From: CBDBND01 sp965207985
Lineage (GTDB): Bacteria; Pseudomonadota; Alphaproteobacteria; Rhodospirillales; Rhodospirillaceae
Length of the DNA: 64,000 nt
Direction: 5' to 3'
Assembly: GCA_965207985.1 (NCBI GenBank)
Contig: CBDBND010000032.1
Span: forward strand, 310,001 to 374,000
Part shown: in pieces, positions 35,999-45,073 of the stretch
How the letters are laid out: each line of letters opens with the position of its first letter
Numbering within the stretch: the stretch's first letter is position 1
The notes under the pieces: model-generated
Seen by the model: only the letters and a program-made list of their open reading frames with translations
Told to the model about the DNA's origin: nothing
Databases searched by the model: none
Translations under genes and position numbers: made by a program

Positions 35999-36444
35999 GT
36001 GACACTGCATCATTAGAAAACGCAGTAGCCCAATGGGTGGCGGCTTGGTGCGCAGGCGATGTCAGCGCCGTGGTGTCGCTCTGGGACGCCGATGACCCCA
36101 AGTCTTCCTATCTTGCGGCGGAAGAAGAAAGCCCAATGACCGGCGCAGCGGCAGTCAGAGGTTATGTCACCACTTTGTGTGACACCTTCGAGACGATCCG
36201 CCATCGGCCCGAGACGGTGATTGCCAAGGACTTCGGTGAAGGCATCGGCTTGACCTTCTATGTGCTCGATTGGGCAGTTGCGGATAAACGGGGCCCCGTC
36301 GGCGGACGCTGCCGGGTCACCGGTGTATGGCGCAAAAGAAACGGGGACTGGAAACTGTCTCAATATTCAGAAGCGCCGCTGGCACCGTTGGTGGAACTGA
36401 GACAGTTCTATAACGCCGTTGCCGCCGAAGGGCTGCCCGCATGA
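35995..36444 (+). CDS. NTF2-like (SnoaL/DUF4440-type) protein 1
   Basis: 149 aa from GTG 35995, overlapping the binding-protein stop by 4 bp. It shows the cone-shaped NTF2-like pattern: AQWVAAWCAGDVSAVVSLWDADDP at the N-terminus, GAAAVRGYVTTLCDTFE, then DFGEGIGLTFYVLDW and RCRVTGVWRKRNGDWKLSQYSE. Such folds serve as small hydrolases, isomerases or ligand binders, and none can be assigned here. Translationally coupled to its neighbours. Confidence 0.75.
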   Translation: MSDTASLENAVAQWVAAWCAGDVSAVVSLWDADDPKSSYLAAEEESPMTGAAAVRGYVTTLCDTFETIRHRPETVIAKDFGEGIGLTFYVLDWAVADKRGPVGGRCRVTGVWRKRNGDWKLSQYSEAPLAPLVELRQFYNAVAAEGLPA

Positions 36445-36926
36445 GCGATGAAGCCAAAGCGGTGGAAGAAACCGTTCGGGCGTACGTGGCCTGTTCAGAA
36501 GGGTTCAATTTTGCCGCTCGCAAAGCCCTGTGGGATGCCAACGAAGAGACGCCCATCCTTTGCCCCGAAGAAGCGCCAGAACCTCTGATCGGCTGGGAGA
36601 TGCTTGACGGCTATTGGTCACACTCGCGGAAAACCATGGCAAGCCTGGTCTCGAAAGCGACCAACATCCGCATCCGGCTGCTCAGCGATGGGATTGCTCT
36701 GGCCACCTATAACAACCGTTGGATCGCCACCATGGCCGAGGCGGAAGGACAGGCTTCAAAACCCATCTCCGCCGACGTGCGCATGACGGCCGTATTGCGC
36801 AAGACCGACGAGGGCTGGCGTTATATTCATTTGATGGAGGGTCCGGTGGATCTTATGACCATGGCACGGCAATCGGCCAGTCGATACGCATTGGACCTGT
36901 TTCCAGACTTGGCAGATCCTACTTAG
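36441..36926 (+). CDS. NTF2-like (SnoaL/DUF4440-type) protein 2
   Basis: 161 aa, start overlapping the preceding stop (ATGA). It has the same plan as its neighbour: VEETVRAYVACSEGFNFAARKALWDANEE, GWEMLDGYWSHSRKTM, and DVRMTAVLRKTDEGWRYIHLMEGPVDL. The two genes look like an old tandem duplication with low identity. The 3' end overlaps the convergent ferredoxin gene by 8 bp. Function unknown. Confidence 0.75.
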   Translation: MSDEAKAVEETVRAYVACSEGFNFAARKALWDANEETPILCPEEAPEPLIGWEMLDGYWSHSRKTMASLVSKATNIRIRLLSDGIALATYNNRWIATMAEAEGQASKPISADVRMTAVLRKTDEGWRYIHLMEGPVDLMTMARQSASRYALDLFPDLADPT

Positions 36927-37260
36927 GCCCGTCTTCAAACTTAAGCTGGAGCCGCTCGACCACCTGCCCTTTGGTGATGTGGAGATCGAGGATCTCGTCG
37001 ACGTCTGCTTCGGTTTCGTAGCGGTACCAGATGCCGTCTGGATAAATCACCATGGTCGGGCCCAGTTCACAGCGGTCGAGACACCCTGATGCATTGATTC
37101 GTACCCGGCCGAGGTCCATCTCCTTGGCCTTGGCTTTCATGTAGTCGCGCAACTGAACGGAGTTTTTGCGGGAACAGGAACCACGCGGATGGGTCTCCGA
37201 CCGCACATTTGTGCAGCAAAAATCATGCAGACGATAGTACGGCTCACCTGACCCGCTCAT
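36919..37260 (-). CDS. thioredoxin-like [2Fe-2S] ferredoxin
   Basis: 113 aa. Cysteines fit the thioredoxin-like 2Fe-2S pattern: FCC (15-16), RGSC (29), and SGCLDRCELGPTMVIYPDGIWY (Cys 60 and 64), with the GP and YP.G.WY signatures of the family. Related domains occur as the NuoE-like fold and as small stand-alone ferredoxins. It starts inside the oppF stop (ATGA), so it is the last gene of the long minus-strand block. Its redox partner there is not obvious. Confidence 0.88.
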   Translation of the reverse strand: MSGSGEPYYRLHDFCCTNVRSETHPRGSCSRKNSVQLRDYMKAKAKEMDLGRVRINASGCLDRCELGPTMVIYPDGIWYRYETEADVDEILDLHITKGQVVERLQLKFEDGPK

Positions 37261-38249
37261 GACGGTGGTGTTCTCCAGTGATGACAGGCCACGTCATGTC
37301 CCGTATCAGCGGTTTCCAATTTCGGAATCTCTTCGGCACAACGGGAATCCGCTTTCGGACATCGGGTGCGAAAGACACAGCCGGACGGCGGATTCAATGG
37401 AGAGGGTAAATCACCGGTCAGAAGGATTCTGTCCTTGGCCCGTTCCTTTTCCGGATCGGGAATGGGAACGGCAGACAACAGAGCTTGGGTATAGGGGTGC
37501 AGCGGTTTTGCATAGAGAGATTTCTTGGCGGCCAACTCCATAATGCGTCCGAGATACAGCACCATCACGCGATGGCTGATATGTCGAACGATGGCGAGAT
37601 CGTGACTGATAAACAGCAAAGACAGACCGAGGTCCCGCTGAAGGTCCATGAGCAAGTTCACCACTTGCGCCTGAATGGAAACATCCAATGCTGAAACCGG
37701 CTCGTCGCAAACCACCAACTTAGGATGAAGAATCATGGCCCGGGCGATACCAATGCGCTGGCATTGTCCGCCGGAGAACTCATGGGGATAGCGGTTGATC
37801 ATGCGTGGCAAGAGGCCAACCCGTTCCATCATGGACTCGACCTGCGCGCGGCGTTCGGCCTTGGTCATATCCGGCCGGTAGTTGCGCAAGGGTTCCGCGA
37901 TGATATCGCCGGCGGTCATGCGCGGGTCCAAACTGGCCAGGGGGTCCTGAAAGACAATTTGCAGGTTCTCCCGCGCGGCGATGAGATCCCGTTTGTGCAG
38001 CTCGGTCAGGTCCGTTCCCAGCCAGGAAACAGTTCCGTCTGTCGCACTGATAAGCTGCAACACGGCCCGGCCGAGAGTGGACTTGCCGCACCCGGATTCC
38101 CCGACCACACCCAAGGTCTCCCCGGGATTAAGATTGAAGCTGACACCGTCGACGGCCTTTAAAGGACTGTAATCACCAAAGACAATGCCGCCTGTACGGA
38201 CAGGAAAATGGACCTTGAGGTCGCGGACCTGGAGAAACGTTTCGCTCAT
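37257..38249 (-). CDS. oppF: oligopeptide ABC transporter ATP-binding protein (OppF type)
   Basis: 330 aa from ATG 38249, which overlaps the oppD stop. The frame is open to 38372, but that extension is antisense to oppD. Walker A is GESGCGKSTLGRAVL (near 58), the signature is YPHEFSGGQCQRIGIARA and Walker B is LVVCDEPVSALDVS, with the H-loop FISHDLAIVRHI. The C-terminal peptide-transporter extension has GCVFRTRCPKADSRCAEE, the cysteine-rich 4Fe-4S-like motif of this family. Confidence 0.94.
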   Translation of the reverse strand: MSETFLQVRDLKVHFPVRTGGIVFGDYSPLKAVDGVSFNLNPGETLGVVGESGCGKSTLGRAVLQLISATDGTVSWLGTDLTELHKRDLIAARENLQIVFQDPLASLDPRMTAGDIIAEPLRNYRPDMTKAERRAQVESMMERVGLLPRMINRYPHEFSGGQCQRIGIARAMILHPKLVVCDEPVSALDVSIQAQVVNLLMDLQRDLGLSLLFISHDLAIVRHISHRVMVLYLGRIMELAAKKSLYAKPLHPYTQALLSAVPIPDPEKERAKDRILLTGDLPSPLNPPSGCVFRTRCPKADSRCAEEIPKLETADTGHDVACHHWRTPPS

Positions 38250-39220
38250 TCCGCTGCCTCCAGAGACTCGTGATGACACGCCTTGGCGCGGTGTTGACCG
38301 GTTGAAATCAATTCGGGGCGTTCGGCCCGGCACCGGTCGAATACATAAGTACAACGCGGATGGAAACTGCAACCGGTGGGAAGGTTCTGCAAATTAGGCG
38401 GTTGGCCCGGAATGGTGACAAGGGATTCGATGTCTTCATCCAGCCGCAGCGTGCAAGACAGAAGTCCTTCCGTGTAGGGATGGGTGGGGCTGTTGAAAAT
38501 ATCGGTCACACTGCCCTGTTCGACGATCCGCCCGCCGTACATGACGGCGACCCGGTCAGCCAGCCCGGCGACGACACCGAGATCATGGGTGATGAGCACG
38601 ATGGCGGTTCCCAACGTTTCTTTCACTTCTATCAAGAGATCGAGAATTTGCGCTTGAACGGTAACGTCCAGGGCTGTGGTCGGTTCATCGGCGATGAGCA
38701 CCGCGGGATTGCACATCAGCGCCATGGCGATCATCACCCGTTGCCGCAAGCCGCCAGACAGTTCATGGGGATACATGTCCAAGCGTCGTTCCGCTTCGGG
38801 AACATGTACCCGTTGCAACATATCCAGGGCACGGCTACGGGCTTCTTCTTTGCTAGCCTCTCGATGTTCGATCAGCACTTCGGACAGTTGCCGCCCTACT
38901 TTCATGTGCGGAGTCAACGAGGTCATGGGATCCTGAAAGATCATGGCGATGCGTTCGCCGCGCAGTGTGTTAAGAGTTTTCTCATCGGCGGAAAGAAGAT
39001 CTGTTCCGTCTAAACGAATGGCGCCACTCGCAGTCCCGTTGTCTGCCAACAGCCCCATGGCTGCCATGAACGTCTGACTTTTGCCCGAACCGGATTCTCC
39101 GACCAGACCGAGACATTCGCCTTTTCCCACCGAGAGGGAAACGTCGTTGACCGCATGGACTGTGCCGTCCGGCGTATCAAAACTGACCGTAAGCCGATCG
39201 ATGTCGAGAACGGGCGTCAC
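38246..39220 (-). CDS. oppD: oligopeptide ABC transporter ATP-binding protein (OppD type)
   Basis: 324 aa. Walker A is GESGSGKSQTFMAAMG (near 39), the signature YPHELSGGLRQRVMIAMAL, Walker B VLIADEPTTALDVT and the H-loop LITHDLGVVAGL. The C-terminal domain contains GCSFHPRCTYVFDRCRAE. It is placed 3 bp after oppC and overlaps oppF. It powers peptide uptake with OppF. Confidence 0.94.
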   Translation of the reverse strand: MTPVLDIDRLTVSFDTPDGTVHAVNDVSLSVGKGECLGLVGESGSGKSQTFMAAMGLLADNGTASGAIRLDGTDLLSADEKTLNTLRGERIAMIFQDPMTSLTPHMKVGRQLSEVLIEHREASKEEARSRALDMLQRVHVPEAERRLDMYPHELSGGLRQRVMIAMALMCNPAVLIADEPTTALDVTVQAQILDLLIEVKETLGTAIVLITHDLGVVAGLADRVAVMYGGRIVEQGSVTDIFNSPTHPYTEGLLSCTLRLDEDIESLVTIPGQPPNLQNLPTGCSFHPRCTYVFDRCRAERPELISTGQHRAKACHHESLEAAE

Positions 39221-39223
39221 GGA

Positions 39224-40159
39224 CTACCGGTCCTTGGGGTCAAGGGCGTCGCGCAGCCCGTCGCCCAAGAAATTGAAACAGAACAGCGTTGTCGACAAAC
39301 ACACCGCCGGCACAATAAGTGTGCGCGGCGTGATTTCCATTTCCTGGGCTCCTTCTGCAATGAGCGCACCCCAGCTGGTCATGGGAGCTTGAACGCCGAG
39401 ACCGAGGAAACTCAGGAAACTTTCTAGCAGGATGACCTGAGGAATGGTCAGGGTGACATACACGATGACCACACCCAGCACGTTGGGGACGATATGGCGG
39501 ATGATGATGCTGGCTGACGAACCGCCGGAGGCACGGGCGGCTTCAATGAACTCTTTGTTCTTTAGCGTCAACGTTTGTCCGCGCACAATGCGCGACATGG
39601 TCAGCCATTCGACAAACCCGATGGCGAGGAACATGAGATAAAAGTTTCGGCCGAACACCACCATCAGAATGATGATGAAGAACATGAGCGGAACGGCGTA
39701 CATGACATCGACAAACCGCATGAGAATCTGATCAACCCGGCCGCCGAGAAAACCGGCCAATGCCCCGACGGTCACGCCGATGACCAAAGCCACCGCCGTC
39801 GCCAATACGCCCACTTGGAATGACACCTGGCCGCCCTGCAGAATGCGCGCCAGTAGATCGCGGCCGAGAGAGTCCGTTCCCAAATAGTGGCCCAATTCAA
39901 AATTGGGTGGCGTGGCTTCTAAGAGATCCCAGTCAATCTCCTCATAGGACCAAGGCACGAAGAAGGGGCCGATAAAGCAAACGACTGCCATGACGATCAA
40001 CAGTATGGCGCTGACCATGGCCGCCCGGTTGGCCTGAAGACGCCGGAAGGCATCTTGCCAAAGGCTGCGGCCTTCCACGTCTGCCGCCTTATCCAGGGCT
40101 TGGGAATGAGCGACGCGGAGATTGGCCGAAGTATTGGCTGAGACGGGGGTGTCACTCAT
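39224..40159 (-). CDS. oppC: oligopeptide ABC transporter permease (OppC type)
   Basis: 311 aa from ATG 40159 (MSDTPVSANTSANLRVAHS). An upstream extension to 40213 lies inside oppB and is unlikely. It has about six membrane segments; the first is AAMVSAILLIVMAVVCFIGPFFV. The OppC N-terminal domain precedes GHYLGTDSLGRDLLARIL. The coupling EAA-like loop is EAARASGGSSASIIIRHIVPNVLG (near 210). It overlaps oppB by 8 bp. Confidence 0.93.
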   Translation of the reverse strand: MSDTPVSANTSANLRVAHSQALDKAADVEGRSLWQDAFRRLQANRAAMVSAILLIVMAVVCFIGPFFVPWSYEEIDWDLLEATPPNFELGHYLGTDSLGRDLLARILQGGQVSFQVGVLATAVALVIGVTVGALAGFLGGRVDQILMRFVDVMYAVPLMFFIIILMVVFGRNFYLMFLAIGFVEWLTMSRIVRGQTLTLKNKEFIEAARASGGSSASIIIRHIVPNVLGVVIVYVTLTIPQVILLESFLSFLGLGVQAPMTSWGALIAEGAQEMEITPRTLIVPAVCLSTTLFCFNFLGDGLRDALDPKDR

Positions 40160-41087
40160 AGCGCACCTTCGGGTCAAGCCAAGCGTAGGCCAGATCGACC
40201 ATGAGATTGACAAAGATCACCAGCGACGCAGCGAGGATGGTAACGCCCATGACTAAGGTGTAATCGCGATTAAGAGCACCCTGAACGAAATAACGGCCGA
40301 TGCCGGGTAGAGAGAAGATGGTTTCAATCACCATGGAACCGGTCAGCAGAAAAACCGTGGCAGGCCCAAGATAAGTCACCACTGGAATCATCGCACTCTT
40401 GGAGGCATGGCGCAGCACAACCATGCGGAACGGCAAACCTTTGGCCCTGGCCGTACGTACATAGTTGGTCCGCATGGTTTCAATCAGGCTGGCCCGGGTA
40501 ATGCGGGCCACGTAGGCAATGAATGGCAAAGACAAACAAACAACGGGCAAGATGCGGTTTTTAAAAGCGCCGTCGTTCCAGCCGCCGACAGGCAAAGCGA
40601 AGGCGGTTTCCCTCAGCCAGATTCCGAAGATCAAGGCGAGCAGCGGACCGACAACGAAGTTAGGAATAACAATGCCGGTCATGGCTACCGTCATGGCCGC
40701 GTGATCCGTTCCGCTGTTTTGTTTGAGTGCGGCCAAAGCGCCGAGGGGGATACCGATGAAGATGGTCAAAGCCAAAGCGGCGAGACCGTTTTGCACACTG
40801 ACAGGAAATCCCTGACCGATGAGTTCGGTGACGGTGAAATCCTTATATTTGAAGGACGGTCCGAAATCCCCCTGCAGCAAATTGCCGAGATAATTGGTGT
40901 ATTGCCACCACAAGGGCTGATCCAAACCATATGCCGCCTTGAGGTTGGCCATAATCTCCGGCGGCAGAGGCGCTTCCTGATCGAAGGGCCCGCCCGGCGC
41001 AAGGCGCATTAAAAAAAAGGCCACGGTAATGACCACCCAGAGGGTGGGTATGGCGATCAAGACTCGGCGTGCAAAGTAGGCCCACAT
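40152..41087 (-). CDS. oppB: oligopeptide ABC transporter permease (OppB type)
   Basis: 311 aa, beginning MWAYFARRVLIAIPTLWVVITVAFFLMRLAPGGPF as usual for OppB/DppB. About six membrane segments. The coupling loop is YVRTARAKGLPFRMVVLRHASKSAMIPVVTYLGP (near 210). It is the first of four overlapping transporter genes and is preceded by 141 bp from its binding-protein gene, which leaves room for a processing or internal promoter element that I cannot identify. Confidence 0.93.
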   Translation of the reverse strand: MWAYFARRVLIAIPTLWVVITVAFFLMRLAPGGPFDQEAPLPPEIMANLKAAYGLDQPLWWQYTNYLGNLLQGDFGPSFKYKDFTVTELIGQGFPVSVQNGLAALALTIFIGIPLGALAALKQNSGTDHAAMTVAMTGIVIPNFVVGPLLALIFGIWLRETAFALPVGGWNDGAFKNRILPVVCLSLPFIAYVARITRASLIETMRTNYVRTARAKGLPFRMVVLRHASKSAMIPVVTYLGPATVFLLTGSMVIETIFSLPGIGRYFVQGALNRDYTLVMGVTILAASLVIFVNLMVDLAYAWLDPKVRYE

Positions 41088-41228
41088 AAAGAAAGAAAAG
41101 TCCCCAAGGACAGTGCGTCGATAGTCTTACAAAAGACCATAGCGATCAGGTGAGCCCTGCGCCAGACCTGCTAAGTCCATGATTGGCCCCATAAAAACAA
41201 GCCTGTCTTTCAATTTCATTGGTTCACA

Positions 41229-42848
41229 TTAAGGGTCGGCGCCAAAGGAAGGCACCGATTGGGGCAGTGACGGCCGGATCAGGTCGAGACCGTCAATGGG
41301 TGTTTTCAATGAAAGGGTAGTCAACGGATGCCGATTGCCCGTATTGGCGATCCATCCTTCAAGGGCGGGAGAAACAAAAGCCAGCGGCGAATAGAAAAAC
41401 AAAGCAATGATGGTTTGGTCTTCGATAATGGCCTTCTCGGCTTCCCGGTAATATTCCAACCGGTCGTCTAGATCGCTTTCTTCCGCTGCACGGGCCAGCC
41501 GGTCGGAAAAGTCTGCAAAGCCATAACGGGGAAAATTCCACGGACCGCCGGCCACGCTAAGGGGTTCTAAAATTCCGAGCGGTGTGTCCCGCGGGCCGGG
41601 CCAAGCCATAAAAGCAACGTCAAAGTCACCGTGGTCGAGCGCCGCCCAGTGATCGGGAAGTGGCGCTTCAATGATATCCGTTTGGATCCCGGCAGCGGCC
41701 CACATGTCGCTCACCACGTCGGCAATGCGGCGATGAATATCACCTGAGGGAATACGAAGAGAAACCTGTAAAGGATTGTCGAGGCCAAACCCGAGTTCGG
41801 AAAGGAGAGCGGCAGCGACAGCCTCGCGCTCCTCATAGGTCAATGGTGCGAAGGGAATCCGATAAGAGGCAAGCCCCCCCATTATGGACGGTGAAATATA
41901 TTGGTTGGCCGACAGAGCGCCTGCAATGCGCACTTCCCGCATGAGAGCGGGACGGCGTATGGCCATAGCCAGGGCATGACGGACATCAATGGTGTCAAAC
42001 GGCGGCCGGAGCATGTTGACGGCGTAGGCATACAGAGCTTCGCCGTCATCTCGTCTGACATGGTCGGCATATTCACCCACAGTGGGAACCGAAACGATCG
42101 GCATGTTTGCCGTAAGAAACGGTTCTTTGTCTTGCGCCAGCGACCAAGCCTGCGTTGCCGACTCAACGGGAACAAGAGTCAGCGTTTGTCCTGACCCAAC
42201 CGGTTGAAGAACAATGTCGCCGTCGTCCGTCTGTTGGCGCACGGTGTAATCGCCGGAGGTCAGTTTGCCATCCTCAAGCCCATCGGGATTGGATGCCGGG
42301 ACCGGCATGGCAACGGGGTGAGCGAGCGTGTGCAGAAATCCGACGCTGCGTTCTGACAGGCGAATGATGATCGAACCGTCTTCAGAAATTGAAACGCCGA
42401 GGGCGTTCGCCTCTCGAGGAGTGCTGTAAGTATTTGCTTCAGCATTGACAATGGGAAACAACCTGGCGGCAAAGGGAGCACGGGTCGTCGGAGCAAGTGC
42501 GTGTTTTAATCCGGCAACGATGTCCTTCGCCCCAAGAGGCGTGCCGTCAGACCACCTAAGGGTCGGCTTCAAAAAAAAGGTATAGGTTCGGCCGTTACCC
42601 GAAACCGTCCAGCGGTCCGCCAGTCCGGGAACAATCTGACCATTGCCATCATATTGGACCAGACCACGGTGCAGGGTTTGGGCAAGAACGTGATCTGCAA
42701 ATGTGGTGGCGCGGTGGGGCGCTAGGTTTTCAATGTGAGAGTCAACGCCCACCACAATGGATGGGGGAATCGATTGGGCATCGGCGCGCACAGCCATGAA
42801 TGCCAATGCGGCGATCATCAGGCCGCTCACCAAAACATTCTGAAACAA
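41229..42848 (-). CDS. ABC-transporter substrate-binding protein, family 5 (for OppBCDF)
   Basis: 539 aa. The signal peptide MFQNVLVSGLMIAALAFMAVRADAQ is typical, with cleavage after ADA. Family motifs include LAQTLHRGLVQYDGNGQIVPGLADRWTV, TYTFFLKPTLRWSDGTPLGAKDIVAGL and VRHALAMAIRRPALMREV. Position directly upstream of oppB identifies it as the binding protein of that system. It starts 5 bp after the FAH-family gene, so it is in the same operon. It differs from the two paralogues at 13.3 and 34.4 kb. Confidence 0.92.
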   Translation of the reverse strand: MFQNVLVSGLMIAALAFMAVRADAQSIPPSIVVGVDSHIENLAPHRATTFADHVLAQTLHRGLVQYDGNGQIVPGLADRWTVSGNGRTYTFFLKPTLRWSDGTPLGAKDIVAGLKHALAPTTRAPFAARLFPIVNAEANTYSTPREANALGVSISEDGSIIIRLSERSVGFLHTLAHPVAMPVPASNPDGLEDGKLTSGDYTVRQQTDDGDIVLQPVGSGQTLTLVPVESATQAWSLAQDKEPFLTANMPIVSVPTVGEYADHVRRDDGEALYAYAVNMLRPPFDTIDVRHALAMAIRRPALMREVRIAGALSANQYISPSIMGGLASYRIPFAPLTYEEREAVAAALLSELGFGLDNPLQVSLRIPSGDIHRRIADVVSDMWAAAGIQTDIIEAPLPDHWAALDHGDFDVAFMAWPGPRDTPLGILEPLSVAGGPWNFPRYGFADFSDRLARAAEESDLDDRLEYYREAEKAIIEDQTIIALFFYSPLAFVSPALEGWIANTGNRHPLTTLSLKTPIDGLDLIRPSLPQSVPSFGADP

Positions 42849-42853
42849 ACTTT

Positions 42854-43693
42854 TCAGACTTCCGTCTCCGCTTTGACGACATTGGTCAGAACACCAACGC
42901 CTTCAATGTCGATATCGATCTTGTCGCCAGGCTCAAGCCAGACGGGTGGCGTTCGTCCGGCACCGACACCAGCCGGTGTGCCTGTCGCCAAAACATCACC
43001 GGGCTCCAAGTGGGTGAAGGCGGACACATAAGAAATGATCTCCGCCACACCGAAAATCATGTCGGCGGTGGATGCGTCTTGCATGACGGTTCCATTGATC
43101 CGGGTCTGCAAGCGTAGATTTTGCGGATCGGGGATTTCCTGAGCAGGAACGAGCCATGGACCGCAAGCACCGGACGAATCAAAGTTCTTACCCGCCGTAA
43201 AAGAGTGTTTTTGATAGTCGCGTAAGGTGCCGTCGAGAAAACACGAATATCCGGCAACATGACTTAAGGCATGTTCGGCGGGTATGTGCCGTCCGCCGCG
43301 GCCGATGATGACGGCGAGCTCACCCTCGAAGTCGTATTGATCGGAGACCGTCGGTTTGACGACGGACTGTTGATGACCGACCAAAGAATGCGCGGTGCGT
43401 AAAAAAAGGCTCGGAACCTTAGGCGGATCGCCACCCATTTCTTGAGCGTGGTCCCGGTAGTTCCTGCCAACGCAAATGATCCGCTCCGTATCGGGAATCA
43501 CTTGGTGCAGAACCACGTGATCCAGATCCACGGAGGGTGAACGTCGTTGCGCAACCTTAATGAGATTATCCAGCGGGCCTGTCGCCAGCACGGCCTTGAG
43601 ACTGGGGCCAGCGTCTGACAGATCGGTAATACCGTCGTTAATGACGGCGCCGATCTTCACCCCTTCGCTGTACTCGTAGGAAACGAATTTCAT
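42854..43693 (-). CDS. fumarylacetoacetate hydrolase (FAH)-family protein
   Basis: 279 aa soluble metalloenzyme. It has the FAH C-terminal-domain motifs IICVGRNYRDHAQEMG (near 73), DQYDFEGELAVIIGRGGRHI with the metal-binding Glu pair, SFTAGKNFDSSGACGPW and the end segment LEPGDVLATGTPAGVGAGR. Members hydrolyse or decarboxylate 2-keto or diketo acids, or act as oxaloacetate decarboxylases or acylpyruvases; the substrate here is unknown. It sits between TRAP and Opp genes in the catabolic block. Confidence 0.92.
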   Translation of the reverse strand: MKFVSYEYSEGVKIGAVINDGITDLSDAGPSLKAVLATGPLDNLIKVAQRRSPSVDLDHVVLHQVIPDTERIICVGRNYRDHAQEMGGDPPKVPSLFLRTAHSLVGHQQSVVKPTVSDQYDFEGELAVIIGRGGRHIPAEHALSHVAGYSCFLDGTLRDYQKHSFTAGKNFDSSGACGPWLVPAQEIPDPQNLRLQTRINGTVMQDASTADMIFGVAEIISYVSAFTHLEPGDVLATGTPAGVGAGRTPPVWLEPGDKIDIDIEGVGVLTNVVKAETEV

Positions 43694-43750
43694 GTCGCAC
43701 TGCGCTTAAACGTTTTGGTCGTCATTTACATGGCGGACCATATCGCCGCT

Positions 43751-45073
43751 TTAAAGGCCACCCATATTCATTTGTCGGGGCAGCCACAATACGAGGTCGG
43801 GCAAGGCGATCAAGATGCCAACGGTGACAATGTCCATGATGACAAAGGGTCCAACGCCACGGAATATGGTCTCCAGACTGATGTCCGGCCGTACGCCGTT
43901 AACGACAAAGCAGTTGAGGCCGATGGGAGGAGTGACCAAACCAATCTCGATCATCTTGACAACCAATATACCGAACCAAATGGGGTCATACCCGAGGGAT
44001 AAAATGACCGGGTAGACCACCGGCATGGTCAAAAGCAGCATGCCGAGCCCATCGAGGAACATGCCGAGTATCATGTAGGTCAAGAGAATGGCGATGAGTA
44101 TGACCATGCGGGGTACTTCCAGGTTGCCGATCCATTCGGCAAGGGCACCGGGCAACCCGGTGAAGCCAAGAAAACGGACAAAGACCAGCACGCACCAGAC
44201 GATGGCGAGAATCATCGCCGTCAAACGGGCGGTGTCGACAAAAGCGTCGGCGATGCGGCGCTTGTCGGCCCGGCGATTGGTCAGTGTCATGAGAAGAACG
44301 AGAGCCGCACCCACACCGCCCACTTCCGTCGGCGTCATCCAGCCGGTGTAAAGGCCGGTAATCACCACGGCGATGACTGCAAGAATGCCCCAGGCCTGAC
44401 CGAGGGCACGAAACTTTTCCAATAATGGCACGGCGACGAGAGACGGTGGACCTAGATCGGGTTTGAGTTTGACCCGGACGACGATCAACGTGGCATAGAG
44501 AATGGCTGAGAGAATACCGGGGACAAACCCAGCCAGTAAAAGCGCACCGACGGACTCCTCAACGATGATGCCGTACAGCACCAAGATCGCGCTGGGTGGA
44601 ATGAGGGAGGCAAGCGTCCCCCCTGCTGCGACAACGCCGGCCGCGAGGCGGGGGTCGTAACCGGCTTTGAGCATTTCGGGCACGGAAATGCGGGTAAACA
44701 CAGCGGCAGTGGCGGTGCTCGCCCCGGAGACTGCAGCAAAGCCGGCCGTGGCAAAGACAGTGGCGACCGCCAATCCGCCGGGCAAACGCCCCGCAAAAGC
44801 CCTTGCGGCCGCGAAAGCGCCTTGGGTCAATCCGGCATGAAAGGCCAGCAGGCCAATGAGGATAAACATGGGCAAGACAGAGAGGGAGTAGCGTGCGGTC
44901 TCGGCATAGGCCAGCACACCGGCCAGACCTGTGGCCGGGTCCCAGCCGCGGAGGATAATCAATCCGACAAGACCGACCGTCCCAGCAGCCCAGGCCACGC
45001 GCATGCCCAAAACGACCAGGACAACCAGGGCAAAGACGGAGATGACGCCGAGGGTGAAGGGGTCGGCCGTCAT
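43751..45073 (-). CDS. dctM: TRAP transporter large permease (DctM type)
   Basis: 440 aa with about 12 membrane helices. Family features are TAAVFTRISVPEMLKAGYDPRLAAGVVAAGGTLASLIPPSAILVLYGII and the C-terminal VVKMIEIGLVTPPIGLNCFVV. It carries the Na+-coupled translocation function. It overlaps dctQ by 4 bp (ATGA). The substrate is unknown; TRAP systems usually take organic acids. Confidence 0.95.
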   Translation of the reverse strand: MTADPFTLGVISVFALVVLVVLGMRVAWAAGTVGLVGLIILRGWDPATGLAGVLAYAETARYSLSVLPMFILIGLLAFHAGLTQGAFAAARAFAGRLPGGLAVATVFATAGFAAVSGASTATAAVFTRISVPEMLKAGYDPRLAAGVVAAGGTLASLIPPSAILVLYGIIVEESVGALLLAGFVPGILSAILYATLIVVRVKLKPDLGPPSLVAVPLLEKFRALGQAWGILAVIAVVITGLYTGWMTPTEVGGVGAALVLLMTLTNRRADKRRIADAFVDTARLTAMILAIVWCVLVFVRFLGFTGLPGALAEWIGNLEVPRMVILIAILLTYMILGMFLDGLGMLLLTMPVVYPVILSLGYDPIWFGILVVKMIEIGLVTPPIGLNCFVVNGVRPDISLETIFRGVGPFVIMDIVTVGILIALPDLVLWLPRQMNMGGL

